Shown: positions 42,601-52,954 of the stretch, in pieces
Numbering within the stretch: position 1 is the first letter of the stretch
Layout of the letters: each line of letters starts with the position of its first letter
Translations under genes and position numbers: made by a program
Notes under the pieces: generated by a model
Seen by the model: the letters and a program-made list of their open reading frames with translations, nothing else
Told to the model about the DNA's origin: nothing
The model's database searches: none
Source of the DNA: Pedobacter steynii
GTDB lineage: Bacteria > Bacteroidota > Bacteroidia > Sphingobacteriales > Sphingobacteriaceae
DNA length: 64,000 nucleotides
Assembly: GCF_900103665.1 (NCBI RefSeq)
Contig: NZ_FNGY01000009.1
Location: forward strand, 1 to 64,000
Direction: 5' to 3'

Positions 42601-45513
42601 TTATTTTCCACAAAGGGTCAGGTAAGGGCAATACATGCAATTATCGGCTACCGTCGTATGGGTAAAGGGAACATCAGGATTGAACAATTCTTCCAGTTTT
42701 TGCTGGAGCAGGGTTTTAAAACTCCCCTTCATTTCGTCCAGCTGTTCTGCCTGTAAAAGTACTCTTTTCCGGTTTTCCTTCAAATAGAACAAGGTTCCCT
42801 CCTCGCGCATTTTACGAATGATATAGAGGTTGGGCTCTACTCCGGTAATGCCTTTTGCCTGCTCATAAACGTAGGTATAAAACAAGGTCTGCACCAATGC
42901 TTTGTTCTGCTTATTACTCTCACTATCAAAGAGCTCTTCAATGGAGGAGAAGCCAATTTCATCCCTTCCGGTTTTATAGTCGACAATTCTGGTTACCCCA
43001 TTGCGCTGATCAACGCGATCGATGATTCCAAACAAGGTTAATGACCGCTCCTCTCCCTGCACCTTAATTGGGAAAGGAATCACATAATCCTCATCATTTT
43101 CCAGTTCCACTAAGGTAAAAGGAGCTTGATTTTCATCGTGATCCAGGATAACATTCGCATATTCTGCAACAATAGCCAGCATGACCTGCTGCATTCCGTT
43201 GTGTTCAAGAATCTTTTCTTCCTCCTTAAACATCACAAAAGCGAAAGCGCGTTTACACAATTCGTCGAGATTTTTTCTATTCTCTACGATCCGTTCTTTA
43301 GTGATGTATGGGCTTTCGGCCTGGAGTTTCTGATAAAAGCGTTCCAGCACAAGGTGGAGGGTAGAACCAATACTATTGGCTTCGAGATTTTCTGCCAGCT
43401 CTTCCGGCTCTTCTATTTTAGCGATGTATTTGTAGAAAAACTGCACCGGGCAGTTCAGGTAGGTCGTGAGTCTGGTGGCGGAGAGTTTAGCAGAAGGGCC
43501 TTCCTGTCCATCCAGATAGAGGTTTAATCTTCGGAGGACTTCGCCTTCCTTTTTAATGTCGACGTTTACCTTAGATTCAATGGCAACGGATTGCGACTGG
43601 TCAAAATATTTAAAGGTATAACCACTTTCAAATTCCAGCTGACGGAGGAAACGGCTCGGTTCTCCGGTATTGTTATCATCCCCCTGTCCGTTGTAAACCA
43701 GGCTAACTTTCTTTGAACGCTGCAATAAACGGTAAAACATATAAGCAGAAATGGCATCCTGATTTTCAATTACCGGTAAGCCGTAAGCCCTTCGGATGCT
43801 ATCGGGAATAAAGCTTGGTGAAACATTTACCTGTGGCAGGATTCCTTCGTTTACCCCGAGCACATATACATGTTCGAAATCCAGACTCCTGCTTTCCAGT
43901 AATCCCATCACCTGTACACCCTGTAAAGGCTCTCCACTTAAAGGCACTGCAATGCCCTGCACTGCTTTTTGCATGAGCGAAAGCACAAAAGAAAGGGGTA
44001 GCTGGGCCGCGTAATCTTCCAATGTATCATGTAACCGGTTTAACTCTTTTAAGGTGGCAGCAAACAAATCGGCTTCGGTTTGTTTTAAAGTTTTATCCTC
44101 CAATTGGCGCTCCAGGATCAATCTGAAGACCTTTTGCAGGTTATTTATCGCTGCTAAGCCTTTATGTACTTTTGTAAAAAACAAAGTAGACAGTTCATCA
44201 TTATGCAAGCCGAGTACGGGAACCTCTATCAATTGTTCTTTTAAAATTTCCTGCTGTACCAGATCTCTCTGTTCGGCAGACACCCCTGTTAATGGATGCG
44301 ATAGAAAAGCTTCTACCTCTCTATAATATACCGTATCCTTTTTACCTTCGATCAGTTGTGCCTGAATACTCAGCCAAAGATCCGCCAGGCCAAAAATGGA
44401 GGTCGCCAGCAAGGGATATCCCATCGTAACGTTGAGGTCAATGTTAGAAATGCCTTCTGCATGCTGATACTGGGTAGGGATAGTCTGTAACACTGGCAAT
44501 AATAAACTTTCGTCAGCAAGGATCAGTGCAATTTTCCCCGCATTGTCTGCCGCCTCGAGTAAAGGATAGTCCTGCAGCAATTCCTGTTGAAGGATTTTTG
44601 CCTGTGCCGTTTGTCCCTGTGTTTTATAGACATTAATTTCTTTCTGATGACTCCTGATCAGGTCTTTACTGGCACCCAATGCATTTGGAAGACCTAACTT
44701 TTGAATATTTTTTCTCAGGAATAATCCGGCTTCCTGGGTTTCATCCTGGAGGTAATAATTGTCGGCATCAAAGTAGAATAAGGCTTTTTCATCTTTATTC
44801 CATCGCTTAAAGATGACGGCCTCGGCATTACTAAGGGCATTGAAACCGGCAAAAACCAGTTTTCCTTCACTGAAGTCGTTAATAAAGGTTGGCCGATCCG
44901 CATTTCCTTCCGCCAGCTGACGATAGATATAAGCCATTGTCGTATATCCCTTTTCCCTCAAAGCATGATGAAAACTCCGGTATAACTTTGGCATGCGTCG
45001 CCACATGCGAATAAACTGTTCCTGATGGTTCTGCTGTTTCCCCGAGGAGAAAGAAGACCAGAACTGCTCCAAAAACTGTTGTTGTTCGGGTGTGAGGTGC
45101 TGAAATTCCTTTTCGATTACAGCAATGTCTTCCAGTTCCTGAAATAACTGATCTGCATTGACAAGGTCGTTGTCAATTTGCGAAAAATCACTCAGAATGA
45201 TTCTGGCAATGGGATAAAACACATCCGGATTCAGCGCCTTTCCTCCCTCCTCTGCCAGCAATTTATTGTATTGCTGCAGCAAGGTGAAAAACTGGGTGAA
45301 TCCATCGGCTACCTGCAAATGAGTAGAAAGGGCAAAAAACTCCTGGATTGTGAAAAATGAGGGGCTCCAAAAAGGCTTTCCAATGGAATCTGCGAGATGA
45401 TTCTGTAGGTAAGGAACGGGGCGTTTATTGTTAAAAACCACTGCTGCATGGTGCAAATCTCCGCCAAGGCGCGTGACCAAATCTTCTGCTACTTCTTTTA
45501 AAAATGCACTCAT
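42601..45513 (-). CDS. addB: AddB-like PD-(D/E)XK nuclease/helicase-like subunit
   Basis: A 970-residue partner of the AddA helicase-nuclease for recombinational repair of double-strand breaks. The C-terminal nuclease domain has IVDYKTGRDEIGF at about 844-856 (D-x-K), framed by an iron-sulfur cluster: a first Cys in YLNCPVQFFYKY at about 688 and CMYCPYLTLC at 959-968. The N-terminal part lacks a functional Walker A motif, as is normal for AddB. It begins 2 bp after the addA stop. Low sequence similarity is typical; assignment rests on motifs and the adjacent addA. Confidence 0.87.
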   Translation of the reverse strand: MSAFLKEVAEDLVTRLGGDLHHAAVVFNNKRPVPYLQNHLADSIGKPFWSPSFFTIQEFFALSTHLQVADGFTQFFTLLQQYNKLLAEEGGKALNPDVFYPIARIILSDFSQIDNDLVNADQLFQELEDIAVIEKEFQHLTPEQQQFLEQFWSSFSSGKQQNHQEQFIRMWRRMPKLYRSFHHALREKGYTTMAYIYRQLAEGNADRPTFINDFSEGKLVFAGFNALSNAEAVIFKRWNKDEKALFYFDADNYYLQDETQEAGLFLRKNIQKLGLPNALGASKDLIRSHQKEINVYKTQGQTAQAKILQQELLQDYPLLEAADNAGKIALILADESLLLPVLQTIPTQYQHAEGISNIDLNVTMGYPLLATSIFGLADLWLSIQAQLIEGKKDTVYYREVEAFLSHPLTGVSAEQRDLVQQEILKEQLIEVPVLGLHNDELSTLFFTKVHKGLAAINNLQKVFRLILERQLEDKTLKQTEADLFAATLKELNRLHDTLEDYAAQLPLSFVLSLMQKAVQGIAVPLSGEPLQGVQVMGLLESRSLDFEHVYVLGVNEGILPQVNVSPSFIPDSIRRAYGLPVIENQDAISAYMFYRLLQRSKKVSLVYNGQGDDNNTGEPSRFLRQLEFESGYTFKYFDQSQSVAIESKVNVDIKKEGEVLRRLNLYLDGQEGPSAKLSATRLTTYLNCPVQFFYKYIAKIEEPEELAENLEANSIGSTLHLVLERFYQKLQAESPYITKERIVENRKNLDELCKRAFAFVMFKEEEKILEHNGMQQVMLAIVAEYANVILDHDENQAPFTLVELENDEDYVIPFPIKVQGEERSLTLFGIIDRVDQRNGVTRIVDYKTGRDEIGFSSIEELFDSESNKQNKALVQTLFYTYVYEQAKGITGVEPNLYIIRKMREEGTLFYLKENRKRVLLQAEQLDEMKGSFKTLLQQKLEELFNPDVPFTHTTVADNCMYCPYLTLCGK

Positions 45514-45515
45514 CT

Positions 45516-48500
45516 TTACACTAATTTTAGTTCCGCACTATGCGCATAAAACAGATAGGTCTGTACTTTCTGATAGCCCATGGCGAGCAACAAATCCCGA
45601 TAACCATACACCTGTTTGATGTGGGCATCGCTTTCTTTATGGGTAAACTTATAGTCGATCACCACGACCTCTTTCCCTGAGATCAGGACTTTATCGGGGC
45701 GGTACATTTTCCCACGGATGTCGATAATACTTTTTTCGTTAATGGTTTCGTTGCTTGTTCCGAGTAAGGCCTGCAAATCTTTGTGTTCCAAAACATTCAC
45801 TGCCTGCTTTCTCAATGCGGGAAGTTCTTCGGCTTTAAAAACACCTTCATTCAGCATCGTATTCAGCACTTCATCCACTTCTGCAGCATTCGCCGAAAGA
45901 GCCAAGACCTCATGTAAGATACTTCCCTCTCTTCCTGCATTGGTACCGGTCAGCATTTCCAGCTCCCTCCGCTTCAATTTATTATTGAAGACCTCACTGA
46001 GTCGCCCTGATGTGGGATATTCCAGCAGGTTGATCAACTCTGGACGCTCTTCTTTGGAAGCCGATGAAACTGTTTTTTTAACAACCGGTTCGTCGACGAT
46101 AAAGTTTCCGTCCTCATTTAACTGCTCTTGTAAAGTCATGGCCATCAAATCGCCAATGGTGCTGATGGTATCTGTTTTTTTCCCAAGACAGGTAATGTAC
46201 AGGTATTCTTTTGTTCTTGTCGTGGCGACATATAACATGTTTAGCGCATCCATATTGTTGTACAACAATTCCTCATAATAGGGAATCGCTACGGCCGACT
46301 GTCCCAGTTCCTTATTATATTTCAAAGGGATACTCTGCAACTGGTGGTAAGGTGTATTTTCTGTGGGCACCCAAAAAATGCTGTTGGGCTTGCCATTAAT
46401 TTCCCAATTACAGAACGGCACCATGACCACTTTAAAGGCAAGTCCTTTAGATTTATGGATGGTAATCACCTGCACGGCATCTGTATTTTCTGAAGAAGGC
46501 AGCGTTTTCCTGCGCCCTTCTTCTTCCCAATAAGTAAGAAAAGAGGTAATTCCTTTTTCTCCCTGCCGGGCAAAGTTTCCGGCCAAATCTCTTAATGCAA
46601 ATAAATAAGGCATATGAGCAGCATGGCTTGCCCGACTTAATCCATAAGCACGGATCAGCTTTTCCAATAATTCAGGTAATGGCTGCTGCATCCAGCTTTT
46701 CCAGTTTTCACAAAGCTCCGGTGGTAAAATATCAGACAGCTCTTCCAGTCCTTTAATTTTCAGGTTAAACAATTGCTCTGGCTGTACTTTTTGCACTTTT
46801 AGCTGTGCATACAGGCTAATGCAATTGGCTTTATATAGGGCTGTATTATTTGGAAGCCCTGCCATCACCATCAGGGTATTGATCAGAATTTTTACCGCAG
46901 TATTGTTTTCTATCAGTAAAGCCTCTCCTGAAATCACATTGATGTTGTTCTCCATCAATGCGTCCACTACAGCGATTGCTTCTGAGTTTGAACGCACCAA
47001 TACACAGGCATCACCTGCTTTATACCGTTGCTCTTTTATGATGAGGCGGGTTAGCGTTGCCACCATTCTTCTCAACGCTTCCGACTTAAAACCGGTTCTT
47101 CCAAGACTTGCACCATCTGCATCGGTTTTTAAAACCGAAAAGTCGATACTTCCTCCGGAAGCCGTTTTTGGGGTGAGCTTTTGAGCAACTTCAGCATATA
47201 CATCGGTGATGATGTGACCAAGCCCCCTTTCCGCCCACCAATCGGCGAGTTTTTGATTGGCAGATTGCTCTTCTATGGTATCATTCAGCTTTCCCTGCAT
47301 CAATATCGGCAGTGCCTTAAAGAGCATGTTGTTAAACAGAATGATATTTTCGGTGCTTCTATAGTTTTCTTCGAGATTTGCAGAGGTCACATAACTTTCG
47401 CCAATGTCTCTTTTCGCCTGCTGGTGAAGGATATTCCAATCGCCATTACGCCAGCGATAGATGGATTGTTTTACATCGCCTACGATCAAATGATCAATCA
47501 GTTTACCATTGGCTTCTGCCATGGCATTCTTTAACAGGGGTTTAAAGTTCCCCCATTGATTAGAAGAGGTGTCCTGAAATTCGTCAAACAGAAAATGGCG
47601 GTACCTGCTTCCTGTTTTTTCCCAGATAAAGGCTGGATTATCATCATCCTCACCGGTAATTCCTTTCAGGAGATTCTGAGCATCACTAATCAACAGGTTG
47701 CCACTTTCCTGCCTGTAAGTTTTCAGTAAGACGGCCATTTCCTGCATCAAACGCAGGTAATATAAGTTTTTATTAAAAGCCTGGGCCAGGATATACTCCG
47801 GCAAACCGGAAATATAACGTTGATGTAGTTGATCCAGTAATGGGTTAAGGCTGGAATATAAAGAATCGTCTGATCCTGCTTTAAACCACTCTTCCGGCTC
47901 ATTGATCAGCTTTGCTATGTTTTCAATTTTTGAAAAATCACCATCTGCAATCTTTGAAATGGAAAGCAAAGGAGAGCGTGATTTTCCCTTCAGCTGATCA
48001 GTGCTGATATTGGCTGATTCAAACAGGCTCATGGCACGTAAGGCTTTCTCTTTGAGGTCGCTTTCAAATAAAGTAATCTGCTGCCGGGTAGATTTACTGT
48101 ACGCTCCAAACATGACATTTAAGTCATTGTGCTCGATGAGCTCCTGAATTGCATTGTCGAAAGGCTGGTAACGCTCTTTAAATATTTCTCCGGCCAGGTC
48201 GATCAGCTCATTCCTGTAATTCCAGCTGATGTTATTGCTGATCCTGTCCATGGCCAGGTCAATGATCCACTGAAGCAGGTTCGGGTTGCTGTCCATCTGT
48301 TCATCGAGCTTATCGGCAAGTTCGTTTTTTACCTTTTCAAAGTTCATTTCCAGTGCATAACCGGAATCCAAACCCAGTTCAAAGGCAAAACCTCTGATTA
48401 CCTTTTGCACAAATCCGTCGATGGTGCTGACAGAAAAACGGCTGTAATCGTGTAATATTTTTTTATAAATCCTTTCTGATTTTTCCTGTAAGCCGGTTTT

Positions 48501-48755
48501 GTTTAAGTCAGGATGTGCCTTTAGGACTAAAGTTCTGTAATCTTCGACCTCTTCCTGCCCTAATGCAAAGCCTTTAAGCACTTCCATAATCCTGGTTTTC
48601 ATCTCTTCAGTCGCCTTATTGGTGAAGGTTACCGCCAGAATTTCCCTGTACTTGGTTTCTCCAGACAATAGTAAGGTCAAATAATGTGCTGTAAGACTGA
48701 ATGTTTTACCGGATCCTGCGGAGGCTTGTAATATTTTTAGAGGCTGTTGCGGCAT
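45516..48755 (-). CDS. addA: AddA-like UvrD-family helicase-nuclease
   Basis: A 1079-residue superfamily 1 helicase with a C-terminal nuclease. Walker A is LQASAGSGKTFSL at about 9-21, motif Ia TFTNKATEEM, motif II FDEFQDTSSNQW at about 390, motif III VGDVKQSIYRWRNGD, motif V TIHKSKGLAF at about 765 and LYVATTRTKEYLYI at about 855; the nuclease motif is VVVIDYKFTHKE at about 1028-1039. With AddB it unwinds and trims broken ends to load RecA. First gene of a two-gene operon, divergent from the thioredoxin-like gene. Confidence 0.92.
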   Translation of the reverse strand: MPQQPLKILQASAGSGKTFSLTAHYLTLLLSGETKYREILAVTFTNKATEEMKTRIMEVLKGFALGQEEVEDYRTLVLKAHPDLNKTGLQEKSERIYKKILHDYSRFSVSTIDGFVQKVIRGFAFELGLDSGYALEMNFEKVKNELADKLDEQMDSNPNLLQWIIDLAMDRISNNISWNYRNELIDLAGEIFKERYQPFDNAIQELIEHNDLNVMFGAYSKSTRQQITLFESDLKEKALRAMSLFESANISTDQLKGKSRSPLLSISKIADGDFSKIENIAKLINEPEEWFKAGSDDSLYSSLNPLLDQLHQRYISGLPEYILAQAFNKNLYYLRLMQEMAVLLKTYRQESGNLLISDAQNLLKGITGEDDDNPAFIWEKTGSRYRHFLFDEFQDTSSNQWGNFKPLLKNAMAEANGKLIDHLIVGDVKQSIYRWRNGDWNILHQQAKRDIGESYVTSANLEENYRSTENIILFNNMLFKALPILMQGKLNDTIEEQSANQKLADWWAERGLGHIITDVYAEVAQKLTPKTASGGSIDFSVLKTDADGASLGRTGFKSEALRRMVATLTRLIIKEQRYKAGDACVLVRSNSEAIAVVDALMENNINVISGEALLIENNTAVKILINTLMVMAGLPNNTALYKANCISLYAQLKVQKVQPEQLFNLKIKGLEELSDILPPELCENWKSWMQQPLPELLEKLIRAYGLSRASHAAHMPYLFALRDLAGNFARQGEKGITSFLTYWEEEGRRKTLPSSENTDAVQVITIHKSKGLAFKVVMVPFCNWEINGKPNSIFWVPTENTPYHQLQSIPLKYNKELGQSAVAIPYYEELLYNNMDALNMLYVATTRTKEYLYITCLGKKTDTISTIGDLMAMTLQEQLNEDGNFIVDEPVVKKTVSSASKEERPELINLLEYPTSGRLSEVFNNKLKRRELEMLTGTNAGREGSILHEVLALSANAAEVDEVLNTMLNEGVFKAEELPALRKQAVNVLEHKDLQALLGTSNETINEKSIIDIRGKMYRPDKVLISGKEVVVIDYKFTHKESDAHIKQVYGYRDLLLAMGYQKVQTYLFYAHSAELKLV

Positions 48756-48980
48756 TAGGTAAAGCTAAAATATTCTGCTGAGGTTTTCACAAAATAGTAG
48801 ACGACTTAATTAGTAGACTAATTTTATAATCTGATTACATAAAGATCTGAATAGTTTCTTACTTTTGGTTTTAGCGATGTGATCTTGAGTTGCAGGGATT
48901 ATGGTTTAGCTTTTCAGACGATAAAAAATCAATCCTAAAATACCTGAAGGCAGAGCTAGTAAATGATAAAACAAATGACA

Positions 48981-49478
48981 ATGAAAAGAATAGCTTTAAT
49001 ACTTTTTGCTTTTGTAGCCATTTCGACGAGTGGCTTTGCTCAGGCGGCAAAAGAAGCCGTAAAGATTTACAACCCTTCTGCGAATGCACAGGCAGATATC
49101 GATGCCGCTGTGTCTAAGGCCAAAAAAGAAGGTAAACATGTATTTATACAAGTAGGCGGAAACTGGTGTTCCTGGTGTATTGCTTTCCATAATCTGGTAG
49201 ATAGCACTCCAGAGCTTAAAACTGTCCTTAATGACAATTACGAAACAGTATTGGTTAACTACAGTAAAGAGAATAAAAATGAAGCAGTATTGGCGAAATT
49301 AAACTACCCGGGACGCTTTGGTTTTCCGGTATTCCTGATCCTTGATGGAAACGGAAAATTATTACACACGCAAAACTCAGCTTATCTTGAAGAAGGCAAA
49401 GGGCATAGTGTTAAAAAAGTAACTGAATTCCTTAAAAACTGGAATGCTGCAGCGCTAAAGCCTGAAAATAATAAATAG
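48981..49478 (+). CDS. exported thioredoxin-fold protein (WCSWC)
   Basis: An approximately 165-residue protein with signal peptide (MKRIALILFAFVAISTSGFAQ). The frame opens at 48963, but the third ATG at 48981 gives a proper signal sequence. The catalytic WCSWC is near residue 65 of the mature numbering, in HVFIQVGGNWCSWCIAFHN, and the cis-Pro region is RFGFPVFLILDGNGK. This DUF255/thioredoxin_7-like layout suggests a periplasmic thiol oxidoreductase. Substrate unknown. Confidence 0.88.
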   Translation: MKRIALILFAFVAISTSGFAQAAKEAVKIYNPSANAQADIDAAVSKAKKEGKHVFIQVGGNWCSWCIAFHNLVDSTPELKTVLNDNYETVLVNYSKENKNEAVLAKLNYPGRFGFPVFLILDGNGKLLHTQNSAYLEEGKGHSVKKVTEFLKNWNAAALKPENNK

Positions 49479-49493
49479 ATCTTTTGAAAAACG

Positions 49494-49539
49494 ATCCTGC
49501 TGATGTGATCAATAGGGTTACATCAGCAGGATTTTTTTA
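49494..49539 (+). terminator. terminator of the thioredoxin-like gene
   Basis: A 13-bp stem ATCCTGCTGATGT/ACATCAGCAGGAT with a 13-nt loop followed by seven T; it overlaps the last codons of the convergent GH3 gene. Confidence 0.88.
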
Positions 49540-51243
49540 TTCTCCGTCGCCGTATTTAAAAGCGGCATTTATGGTTACCGGCAATTTCCCGCTAGGAACG
49601 AATTGGTTTTTAATCACCGAAGATGCTGCACGCTGCATAAAATCTTCCTTCTGATAGGCTACAATCAGCCCCTTGCTATTTTCAAGTCCTGATAAGGCGC
49701 TAATGTTGTAAGGGTTGGCAAACAAAGCGAACACCGCATTTTTATCAGACATATCTTTAATGAACATTTTTAAATCTGCACTTAGTACCATTCCATTTCC
49801 TGGACGGTTTCTCATATCATGAATCCCCACAATCACCTGGTCGAAACCAGAGATCTCTCTTAACACTTTCGCAATCGAGTTTGCATTGGCATCTTTATCC
49901 AGGGTATAAAAGATTGAATTCTTATAATAAGTGCCCAGGTCCTTCTGAAAAGTCGTTACGTTAGCTGTACCAATGCTGATGATAATCGTTCTTTTTTCTG
50001 CAGACAATGTTTTCAGGTATTGTTTCCCCCTTAAAACAGTCATAGAAGCATCTGCCAATTGTTGTAACAAGGTTAAACTCTCCGCTCTGTTCACTTCGGC
50101 GAGAACGTTCTGCTCATTTATAGTATCCTTTACATTTAGTCCGGCCCAATACTTTGCAGTAAGGATCTTCTTTACACTTTCGTCTATTCGGTCCATGCTG
50201 ATCCTTCCTGATCTTACTGCTTTACGGACCAGCTTAATGGCACGGGCACTATTTTCCGAAAGCTCCAGAATGTCATTCCCCGCAATGATGCCCATCACAT
50301 CAGCTTCGCCATCTTTAAAGTATTTTACCACGCCTTTCATTCCCATCGCATCGGAAATCACAAGGCCTTTAAAGCCCAGTTCTTCTTTTAAAATTCCGGT
50401 CACAATTGGTTTAGATAAGGTAGAAGGCATATTGGGCGTATTGTCCAATGCCGGAATGTTCATATGTGCAATCATGACCCCAGCAGCTCCTTCTTTAATG
50501 AGCTCCCTAAAGGGATAGATCTCAAGGCTGTCCAAACGTGCTTTGGTAAAGGGCAATTTTGGAAGGTCATAATGTGAATCTACATCGGTATCTCCATGTC
50601 CTGGAAAATGCTTTAAACTCACCAAAAGACCACCGTCCTGCATTCCTTTCATATAAGCTGAAGCTTTGGTGGTTACGTTATATTTATTCTCACCAAATGA
50701 CCTGAAATTGATCACTGGATTTTTTGGATTGTTGTTGACATCTACATCCGGGGCAAGATTCATGTGCATCCCTATTCGTTTGTAGTCTTTCGCGACTTCC
50801 AATCCCATCTTATAGATCAGTTCTTTATCCTGAACAGCCCCCAATGCCATCTGGTAAGGATAGGAAACCGTACTATCCAAACGCATCCCCAAACCCCATT
50901 CTCCATCGGAGGTGATGAGTAAAGGAACACGTGCGAGCGATTGATATTGATTGGTTAACACTGCCTGTCTGCCGGGACCACCCTGAAAGAAGACCAATCC
51001 ACCAATTTTTTCCTTTTTGATCACTCTTCCTATAGAGTCTTCATAGGCTTTACCCATATCAGTATGTGCCCTTACAAAAAACATTTGCGCAATCTTCTGA
51101 CGCTTATTTAGCTTGTTAAATACAGAGTCCACCCATTGGTTGGGGCCCGCCAGAGTTTCCAAGTATGTTTTTTTCTGTGCCTGAACTGAAGACAGTCCAC
51201 TGAATAAAAGAAGAAAAAGGGCTGTTGAATGGTTAAATTTCAT
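49537..51243 (-). CDS. glycoside hydrolase family 3 (NagZ-like beta-N-acetylhexosaminidase)
   Basis: A 568-residue exported GH3 enzyme (signal peptide 1-22). The NagZ signature KHFPGHGDTDVDSHYDLP is at about 208-225, which contains the Asp-His catalytic dyad, and the nucleophile region GLVISDAMGMKG is at about 293-304. A C-terminal alpha/beta domain (about 390-568: RTIIISIGTANVTTFQKDL, FDQVIVGIHDMRN) follows, as in longer Bacteroidota members. It probably removes N-acetylglucosamine from muropeptides or chitin-type sugars in the periplasm. Confidence 0.9.
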   Translation of the reverse strand: MKFNHSTALFLLLFSGLSSVQAQKKTYLETLAGPNQWVDSVFNKLNKRQKIAQMFFVRAHTDMGKAYEDSIGRVIKKEKIGGLVFFQGGPGRQAVLTNQYQSLARVPLLITSDGEWGLGMRLDSTVSYPYQMALGAVQDKELIYKMGLEVAKDYKRIGMHMNLAPDVDVNNNPKNPVINFRSFGENKYNVTTKASAYMKGMQDGGLLVSLKHFPGHGDTDVDSHYDLPKLPFTKARLDSLEIYPFRELIKEGAAGVMIAHMNIPALDNTPNMPSTLSKPIVTGILKEELGFKGLVISDAMGMKGVVKYFKDGEADVMGIIAGNDILELSENSARAIKLVRKAVRSGRISMDRIDESVKKILTAKYWAGLNVKDTINEQNVLAEVNRAESLTLLQQLADASMTVLRGKQYLKTLSAEKRTIIISIGTANVTTFQKDLGTYYKNSIFYTLDKDANANSIAKVLREISGFDQVIVGIHDMRNRPGNGMVLSADLKMFIKDMSDKNAVFALFANPYNISALSGLENSKGLIVAYQKEDFMQRAASSVIKNQFVPSGKLPVTINAAFKYGDGE

Positions 51244-51334
51244 TGAGGTGTAGTCGGTTAAATCTCAAAGTTAAACAAAAAGCATTCAGATAAAAGGAGG
51301 TCTGATGTAACAAAAGCGGGGAGAAATAAGGTTA

Positions 51335-51372
51335 AAAAAAGAATCCCGGCCCTATTTAAAGGTACCGGGATC
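51335..51372 (-). terminator. terminator of the first porin-like gene
   Basis: In the minus orientation ATCCCGG/CCGGGAT with a 15-nt loop, followed by TCTTTTTTT. Confidence 0.8.
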
Positions 51373-51394
51373 TGCTTTCCATAGGTAAATGGAA

Positions 51395-52042
51395 TTAAAA
51401 AGTATAGCCTAATGACAAGGCAAAGCCTTTATTTTTCAGTTTATCCTGATTGATGTCGTCATTAAATGTTTTCTGGAAGTCCATTGTATATCTTCCGTTC
51501 ACGTTGATGTTAGGGGTAATGGCGTAACCTAATCCCACGACACCACCAGCGATGGATTTTTTATAGTCTTTTTTATTGGTAAAGCTATCTCCTGCCTGTT
51601 CGCCATTCACTTTAAATGATGACTCCTGAGAAAGTAAAAATGATGCCTGAGGGCCAACAAAAACAGTTAGTTCGGGAGTGGGTCTGTATCCGACCAAAAT
51701 TGGTACGTCCAGATATCCAACTTTGGAATCAAATTCAGAGGTCGTATTTCCAAAAGTTTCTTTCACTTTACCCCCTTTTTGGGAATAGATCACCTCCGGC
51801 AGGAAAGCAAAACCACCGCCTAAAGGTAGATCAGCATAAACACCTGCCTGAAATCCAACTTTAGAATCGGTGGAATAACTTTGATCCCCAATGGAGATCT
51901 TTCCCATGTTCATTAAATTTGCACCGGCCTTAATACCAAATCTCATTTGATCGTTTGCAGCAGATTGTGATGTTTGTGCTTTTGACTGGAAGGCCAGACT
52001 ACTCATAGTCAGACCCAATCCTATAATGAATAATTTTTTCAT
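51395..52042 (-). CDS. outer-membrane beta-barrel (porin-family) protein
   Basis: A 215-residue protein if it starts at MKKLFIIGLGL (52042); the open frame extends to 52099 but the extra 19 residues lack sense as a leader. Signal peptide ends at SKAQ. The mature part is a short 8-stranded barrel pattern: FGIKAGANLMNMGK, VGFQAGVYADLPLGGGFAFLPEVIYSQKGGKV, YLDVPILVGYRPTPELTVFVGPQASFLL, and a C-terminal ALSLGYTF. These OmpX/OmpW-like PorT-family proteins are common in Bacteroidota. It is related to the next gene. Confidence 0.87.
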   Translation of the reverse strand: MKKLFIIGLGLTMSSLAFQSKAQTSQSAANDQMRFGIKAGANLMNMGKISIGDQSYSTDSKVGFQAGVYADLPLGGGFAFLPEVIYSQKGGKVKETFGNTTSEFDSKVGYLDVPILVGYRPTPELTVFVGPQASFLLSQESSFKVNGEQAGDSFTNKKDYKKSIAGGVVGLGYAITPNINVNGRYTMDFQKTFNDDINQDKLKNKGFALSLGYTF

Positions 52043-52285
52043 AATTGTCGATTTTAATAAGTTTAAAATTCGGGGTGGGTATTGTAATAACCATGCCAAA
52101 AAAGGCTGTCAACCATGTATTCCACAAAGCAAGATGAAAACAAATACACTGACATACAGACAATTAAAGTCAAAAAGCAAATTCAGCTACGAGGAAAAAA
52201 GAGGTATTTTAAATTGTCCCAAATCCAACACATAATGTGCTGCGGATCAGGAAACCGGAAACTTGAAGAAGCAAAATTCTGTCTA

Positions 52286-52319
52286 CAAAAAAAGAGGGCA
52301 CCTGTTAAAGTACCCTCTT
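52286..52319 (-). terminator. terminator of the second porin-like gene
   Basis: In the minus orientation AAGAGGG/CCCTCTT around a 14-nt loop followed by T residues. Confidence 0.78.
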
Positions 52320-52339
52320 CGATATATTTTCCTCTAGGG

Positions 52340-52954
52340 TTAGAATTTCACACCTACACCTACAGAGAATACCTGGTTTTTGTATTCAGGAGTTTGTTTC
52401 GTTCCGTCTTCATTGTTTTTCTGGAAATCAAGGGCATAACGGCCATGAATATCAAATTTATCATTGAGGTCATATCTAAATCCAATTACCCCACCAACAA
52501 GGCTTTTTTTAAATTTATCCGAATCTTCATTGAACTCATTTTCTATAACAGTACCAAAACGGTTATCAAATTTATTCTTGGTAGAAGTTAAAAATGAAAC
52601 CTGAGGCCCTACAACCAGATTCAATCCACTACCCCCTAGATTAATAGTTGCCAGAATTGGAATATCAATGAAGTGAGTAGTTTGGGTATATTCTCCCAAA
52701 GAAGTCTGCGCTTTATACCCTTTGGTCGAATACAATAGTTCCGGAGTAAATGCAAGTCCTTTGATCAGGTTGATGTCTAAAGTAACACCGGCATTAAAAC
52801 CAGGATTTACTTTAGTGCTATAATTGTTGTTTCCATCTCCCTTAATGATGTTAGGAAGGTTCAAACCTGCTTTAACCCCTAACCTGATGGGGCTTTGTGC
52901 ATTGGCTGCACCAGCAACGAATAGGCCTATAGCCAAAATAATGATCTTTTTCAT
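52340..52954 (-). CDS. outer-membrane beta-barrel (porin-family) protein
   Basis: A 204-residue paralogue of the preceding barrel protein: signal peptide MKKIIILAIGLFVAGAANAQ, then IRLGVKAGLNLPNIIKG, NPGFNAGVTLDINLIKGLAFTPELLYSTKGYKAQ, HFIDIPILATINLGGSGLNLVVGPQVSFL and the final QVFSVGVGVKF. Same strand-turn rhythm and motif YSxKG at the same place. Each of the two genes has its own terminator, so they are separate transcripts. Confidence 0.87.
   Translation of the reverse strand: MKKIIILAIGLFVAGAANAQSPIRLGVKAGLNLPNIIKGDGNNNYSTKVNPGFNAGVTLDINLIKGLAFTPELLYSTKGYKAQTSLGEYTQTTHFIDIPILATINLGGSGLNLVVGPQVSFLTSTKNKFDNRFGTVIENEFNEDSDKFKKSLVGGVIGFRYDLNDKFDIHGRYALDFQKNNEDGTKQTPEYKNQVFSVGVGVKF

Noticed and set aside
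45718..47534. Plus-strand open frames within addA
   Set aside because: Ser/Phe-rich shadow frames antisense to a well-marked helicase.
52115..52591. Plus-strand open frame over the second porin gene
   Set aside because: Antisense to a clear signal-peptide and barrel gene and covers its terminator.
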